Positions 4,380-6,028 of a DNA stretch of 6,028 nt are shown here, one piece after another (the first letter of the stretch is position 1; each line of letters opens with the position of its first letter). The notes beneath the pieces are model-generated. The model ran no database searches, was not told where the DNA came from, and saw nothing but the letters and a program-made list of their open reading frames with translations. Both the position numbers and the translations under genes were made by a program. Location: assembly GCA_035063885.1 (NCBI GenBank), contig JAPSFM010000181.1, positions 1 to 6,028 of the forward strand, read 5' to 3'. This DNA is from CAADGY01 sp900696665. Its GTDB lineage: Bacteria > Acidobacteriota > Terriglobia > Bryobacterales > Bryobacteraceae.

Positions 4380-4864
4380 CACCACGTCCCCTGTCATCCC
4401 AAGTGCTTGGCCTGGCCGGCTGGCTGCTGGCTGTGTTCGCCGCCGCCGCGGTGGGTGCCGTGGCATCGGCCGACGCGGCGACGTTCTATGCGCAGCTGAC
4501 GAAGCCGTCCTGGGCGCCGCCTGCCTGGGTGTTCGGTCCGGTGTGGTCGGTCCTCTACGCGCTGATGGGCGTCGCCGCCTGGCTCGTGTGGCGCTCGCCC
4601 GGCCCAGCGCGGGGTGCGCTCTGGTTGTTCACTGCACAGCTGGCGGCCAACGCACTCTGGTCGTGGCTGTTCTTCGCGTGGCACCTGGGCGCGCTGGCGG
4701 CGGTCGAAGTACTGGTCCTGCTGGCGCTCATCGCGGCCACGGTGCTGGCCTTCCGGCGTCGCTCGCGCACGGCTGCATGGCTCTTGCTACCCTATCTCCT
4801 TTGGGTGTCGTTTGCCTCAGTGCTCACCTGGTGGGTATGGCAAGGCAACCCTGGTCTCCTGTAA
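4376..4864 (+). CDS. tspO: TspO/MBR family membrane protein
   Basis: This 162-residue protein is a tryptophan-rich sensory protein (TspO/peripheral benzodiazepine receptor family), an inner-membrane protein that binds porphyrins and related ligands in characterised members. Five membrane helices are visible at about 10-30, 50-72, 80-100, 104-126 and 131-154. The signature KPSWAPPAWVFGPVWSVLYALMG (43-65), the AANALWSWLFF segment (90-100) and WVSFASVLTWWVWQGNP (143-159) are well kept. Length is normal. The start overlaps the upstream reductase stop and has no Shine-Dalgarno sequence of its own, so it is probably made by translational coupling. Pairing with a reductase hints at a redox or tetrapyrrole-related role, but this is speculation. 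Confidence 0.94.
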   Translation: MTPRPLSSQVLGLAGWLLAVFAAAAVGAVASADAATFYAQLTKPSWAPPAWVFGPVWSVLYALMGVAAWLVWRSPGPARGALWLFTAQLAANALWSWLFFAWHLGALAAVEVLVLLALIAATVLAFRRRSRTAAWLLLPYLLWVSFASVLTWWVWQGNPGLL

Positions 4865-4941
4865 TGCGCGCTCTCGCGCGAAGACCAAACCTGTCATGGC
4901 AGCCGACGGCCTGCGGCCGCGGCTGAGCCTCTGCGCTCGGC
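4859..4941 (+). repeat. Decayed attC between tspO and the DUF4440-like gene
   Basis: A strong hairpin at 4900-4925 pairs CAGCCG with CGGCTG and CGGCC with GGCCG, with an unpaired A4906 and a TGC loop. It matches the apex of attC site 5, which has CAGCGG, a GCC-TGC-GGC apex and CCGCTG. The following GCTGAGCCTCTGCGCTCGGC (4922-4941) aligns with GCTGAACTCCGACGTCAGGC of site 5 at 13 of 20 positions. The right core would be GCTCGGC (4935-4941). The tspO stop is at the expected left-core position. The cores are too diverged to expect recombination. Confidence 0.52.
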
Positions 4942-4961
4942 GCCTGGAGGAGGATCTCCCC

Positions 4962-5417
4962 ATGACTCGCATGTCCAGCTTGGTTGTCTCACTCCTCGTT
5001 CTCGTTTTCCATTCGTTCGCGTTGGCGGGCCCCAAGGAGGACGTTGCTGCAGCCACGCAGGCGTGGATCGACGGCATGAGCAGTCACGATATCGAGCGAG
5101 TTCTGGCCCTCTACGATTCTGAAGCCGTGCTTTGGGGCACGCGCTCTCCCAGGCTCCGCGACAACCCGGCGGCCGTCAGGGACTACTTCAACATACTGCG
5201 TACTGTTCCGCCTTCTTACAAGGCTGTCCTCGGTGAGCAACGCATTCGCGTCTATGGCGACATAGCCATCAACACGGGCACATACACGTTCTCCGAGGTC
5301 CGCGACGGCAAGGAAATCGTTCGTCCGGCGCGGTACAGCTTCGTCTACATCGATCGCGGCGGACGCTGGCTGATCATCGACCACCACTCGTCTGCAGTCC
5401 CGGCGGCCGCTCAGTAA
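4962..5417 (+). CDS. Exported SnoaL-like / DUF4440 (SgcJ/EcaC family) protein
   Basis: This 151-residue protein has an N-terminal signal peptide: MTRMSS, a hydrophobic core LVVSLLVLVFHSF (7-19), and a likely signal peptidase cut after ALA (20-22). The mature part is an NTF2-like cone fold of the SgcJ/EcaC/DUF4440 group. VAAATQAWIDGMSSHDIERVLALYDSEAVLWGT (28-60) is the standard opening, YFNILRTVPPSYKAVLG (75-91) the middle, and GDIAINTGTYTF (99-110) with RYSFVYIDRGGRWLIIDHHSSAVP (124-147) the final strands. The closing DHHSS is typical of this group. It is probably periplasmic; most members have no known reaction. A strong GGAGGAGGA (4946-4954) precedes the ATG. Longer in-frame starts inside tspO have no support. 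The TAA stop (5415-5417) is at an attC left-core position. Confidence 0.88.
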   Translation: MTRMSSLVVSLLVLVFHSFALAGPKEDVAAATQAWIDGMSSHDIERVLALYDSEAVLWGTRSPRLRDNPAAVRDYFNILRTVPPSYKAVLGEQRIRVYGDIAINTGTYTFSEVRDGKEIVRPARYSFVYIDRGGRWLIIDHHSSAVPAAAQ

Positions 5418-5504
5418 CGCAGACGCCGAACCAGTCCGTGCAGCGGACCGCTTCGCCACGGGCCTGCGCCCGCCGTCTCGCGGCGGCTGATGGGCGCGTC
5501 AGCC
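5412..5504 (+). repeat. attC site (93 bp) before the brnA relic, diverged left core
   Basis: The right core is GTCAGCC (5498-5504). The left core CAGTAAC (5412-5418) contains the preceding gene's stop and keeps only TAAC. CAGCGGACC (5441-5449) matches the left arm of site 5, and GGCTGATGGGCGCGTCAGCC stands in the right half. The apex is a perfect hairpin, CCGCCG (5470-5475), TCTCG, CGGCGG (5481-5486). There is no run of T after it, so it is not a good terminator. Confidence 0.65.
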
Positions 5505-5510
5505 CGCTCG

Positions 5511-5618
5511 GGGCACCCTTTGCCGGTGCGCTGCAATGGGTACCTGCGCGACTGTGCTGCTTCGAGCAGAAGGCTCACTCCGAGTTGGAAGAAGCAGGTA
5601 GAGTGCGAACCGGGCTGA
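5511..5618 (+). pseudogene. brnA remnant (C-terminal part only)
   Basis: Frame 5511-5618 reads GHPLPVRCNGYLRDCAAS and then SRRLTPSWKK, ending in QVECEPG at TGA 5616-5618. It aligns without gaps to residues 43-70 of the intact BrnA at 1121-1357. The stretch YLRDCAASxRxLxxSWKK matches at 14 of 18 positions, and upstream Gly, Pro and Asn keep register. No start codon, BrnA N-terminus, β-strand or brnT precedes it; the cassette start is only about 12 bases away. The stop lies in the left core GGCTGAC, as for the intact copy. This is a cassette that lost its 5' part by deletion. Confidence 0.8.
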
Positions 5619-5672
5619 CCCACCGTTCCAGCGGACGCCCGCAAGCGGGCGAGCCGAACGCCGAGGTCAGGC
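5613..5672 (+). repeat. attC site ending the brnA-relic cassette (60 bp)
   Basis: The left core is GGCTGAC (5613-5619) and the right core GTCAGGC (5666-5672). The apex is a perfect hairpin, CGCCCGC (5636-5642), AA, GCGGGCG (5645-5651). CCGGGCTGAC (5610-5619) pairs with the cassette's own start GTCAGCCCGC (5498-5507) at 9 of 10 positions, which fixes the cassette at about 5499-5666. Confidence 0.78.
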
Positions 5673-5705
5673 AGCACAAGACCGATACATGGCCAACGCG
5701 CCATC

Positions 5706-6028
5706 ATGGCCACCTCGACCAGCTGGTTCTTCTGGGCAGCCCTCTCGGCGATCTTCGCCGCGCTGACCGCGATCTTCGCCAAGATCGGCATCCACGGCGT
5801 CGACTCCGACCTCGCCACGCTCGTTCGCACGATCGTCATCCTGTTCGTCCTCTCGGCCTTCATCTGGTTCGCCGGAAAGTGGAGCAACCCGTTCGAGCTT
5901 CCTGCCAGAACATGGCTCTTTCTCGGACTGTCGGGCCTGGCTACCGGCGCCTCGTGGGTGTGCTACTTCCGCGCGCTGCAGATCGGCGATGCATCGAAGG
6001 TCGCGCCGGTGGACAAGTTCAGTGTCGT
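5706..6028 (+). CDS. EamA/DMT family transporter, 5' part (runs off window)
   Basis: The window holds the first 107 residues of a small integral membrane protein of the EamA drug/metabolite transporter superfamily, of the single-domain kind of about 140 residues. SWFFWAALSAIFAALTAIFAKIG (6-28) is the first helix with its typical AIFAK end. Then come VDSDLATLVRTIVILFVLSAFIWFAG (32-57), the third helix RTWLFLGLSGLATGASWVCYF (68-88), RALQIGDASKVAPVDK (89-104) and the start of the fourth helix. The RALQ.GDAS.VAPVDK signature is complete. ATG 5706 is the first in-frame start and has no clear Shine-Dalgarno sequence; the ATG at 5689 is out of frame. It begins 34 bases after the last attC, so it may be the next cassette or the flank of the array. 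The substrate is unknown. Confidence 0.87.
   Translation, partial: MATSTSWFFWAALSAIFAALTAIFAKIGIHGVDSDLATLVRTIVILFVLSAFIWFAGKWSNPFELPARTWLFLGLSGLATGASWVCYFRALQIGDASKVAPVDKFSV

Larger units (their letters stand above)
1..5672 (+). mobile_element. Integron gene-cassette array (no integrase in window)
   Basis: A series of short + strand genes is each followed by an imperfect palindrome ending in a GTTRRRY-like core. Clear R' cores lie at 3-9 (GTTAGAC), 759-765 (GTTAGCC), 1417-1423 (GTTAGGC) and 2606-2612 (GTTAGGC). GTC-type cores lie at 3211-3217, 5498-5504 and 5666-5672. Cassette starts are complementary to the R'' of the same cassette, for example GTTAGACCGC at 3-12 and GCGGTCTAAC at 685-694. 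Gene content (two toxin-antitoxin pairs plus brnTA, and single-gene cassettes) is typical of sedentary chromosomal integrons. The right half (3260-5411) is less certain because its sites are decayed. Neither the integrase nor attI is in the window. Confidence 0.88.

Noticed and set aside
3591..4466. Open frame of 291 codons on the - strand
   Set aside because: It is antisense to the VOC and reductase genes, which have clear family signatures and ribosome-binding sites. Its translation is Arg/Pro/Ala-rich with no motif.
4900..4925. Rho-independent terminator after tspO
   Set aside because: The stem is strong, but no T-run follows, and its bulged A and apex match attC site 5.
5470..5486. Terminator hairpin after the DUF4440-like gene
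   Set aside because: There is no T-run, and it sits at the apex position of an attC with a recognisable right core.
3..5672. CRISPR array or other regular repeat system
   Set aside because: The repeats are imperfect palindromes spaced by genes of variable length, with no short uniform spacers; integron attC sites explain them.

Overview
This window reads as a stretch of an integron gene-cassette array from a GC-rich proteobacterium. Every gene lies on the + strand. Most are short and are followed directly by a recombination-site (attC) hairpin, and the functions are the mixed kind typical of sedentary chromosomal arrays: toxin-antitoxin pairs, small enzymes and orphan domains. The GC content, attC style and protein families suit Gammaproteobacteria (Xanthomonadales-like) or Betaproteobacteria, but the host cannot be named. 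No integrase gene or attI site is present, so this is an interior or distal part of the array.

Layout. Positions 1-9 are the right end of an attC. Cassette A (4-759) holds a RelE/HigB-type toxin and a HigA-type antitoxin with their own promoter and a perfect palindromic operator. Cassette B (760-1417) holds brnT-brnA, again with its own promoter and palindrome. Cassette C (1418-about 2017) holds a GrpB-family nucleotidyltransferase-like protein. Cassette D (about 2018-2606) holds a bacterial OGFr-domain protein. Cassette E (2607-3211) holds a frameshifted HigB-like toxin and an intact XRE antitoxin. A short gene-less attC-like unit follows (3216-3259). Then come a VOC/glyoxalase-fold protein (3278-3703), a RibD/DHFR-like reductase overlapping a TspO/MBR membrane protein (3798-4864), and an exported SnoaL-like/DUF4440 protein (4962-5417), separated by attC sites that are progressively harder to recognise. 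A small cassette (5499-5666) keeps only the C-terminal part of a second brnA. An EamA/DMT transporter gene begins at 5706 and runs off the right end.

Two kinds of evidence support the cassette reading. First, the first 7-12 bases of cassettes A, B and the brnA-relic cassette are nearly perfect reverse complements of the R'' region at their own 3' ends, as expected if each was once a circle with a single attC; C and E show it less well. Second, the stop codon of most cassette genes lies inside the R'' core.

The genes do not form one pathway. The toxin-antitoxin cassettes carry their own promoters and probably stabilise the array against loss. The other cassettes have almost no leader and probably depend on read-through or distant promoters. 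The points most worth following up are the paired change from GTTA/TAAC to GTCA/TGAC cores, the two possibly leaderless toxin promoters with operators in the -35/-10 spacer, the disarmed toxin with a preserved antitoxin, and the brnA relic.
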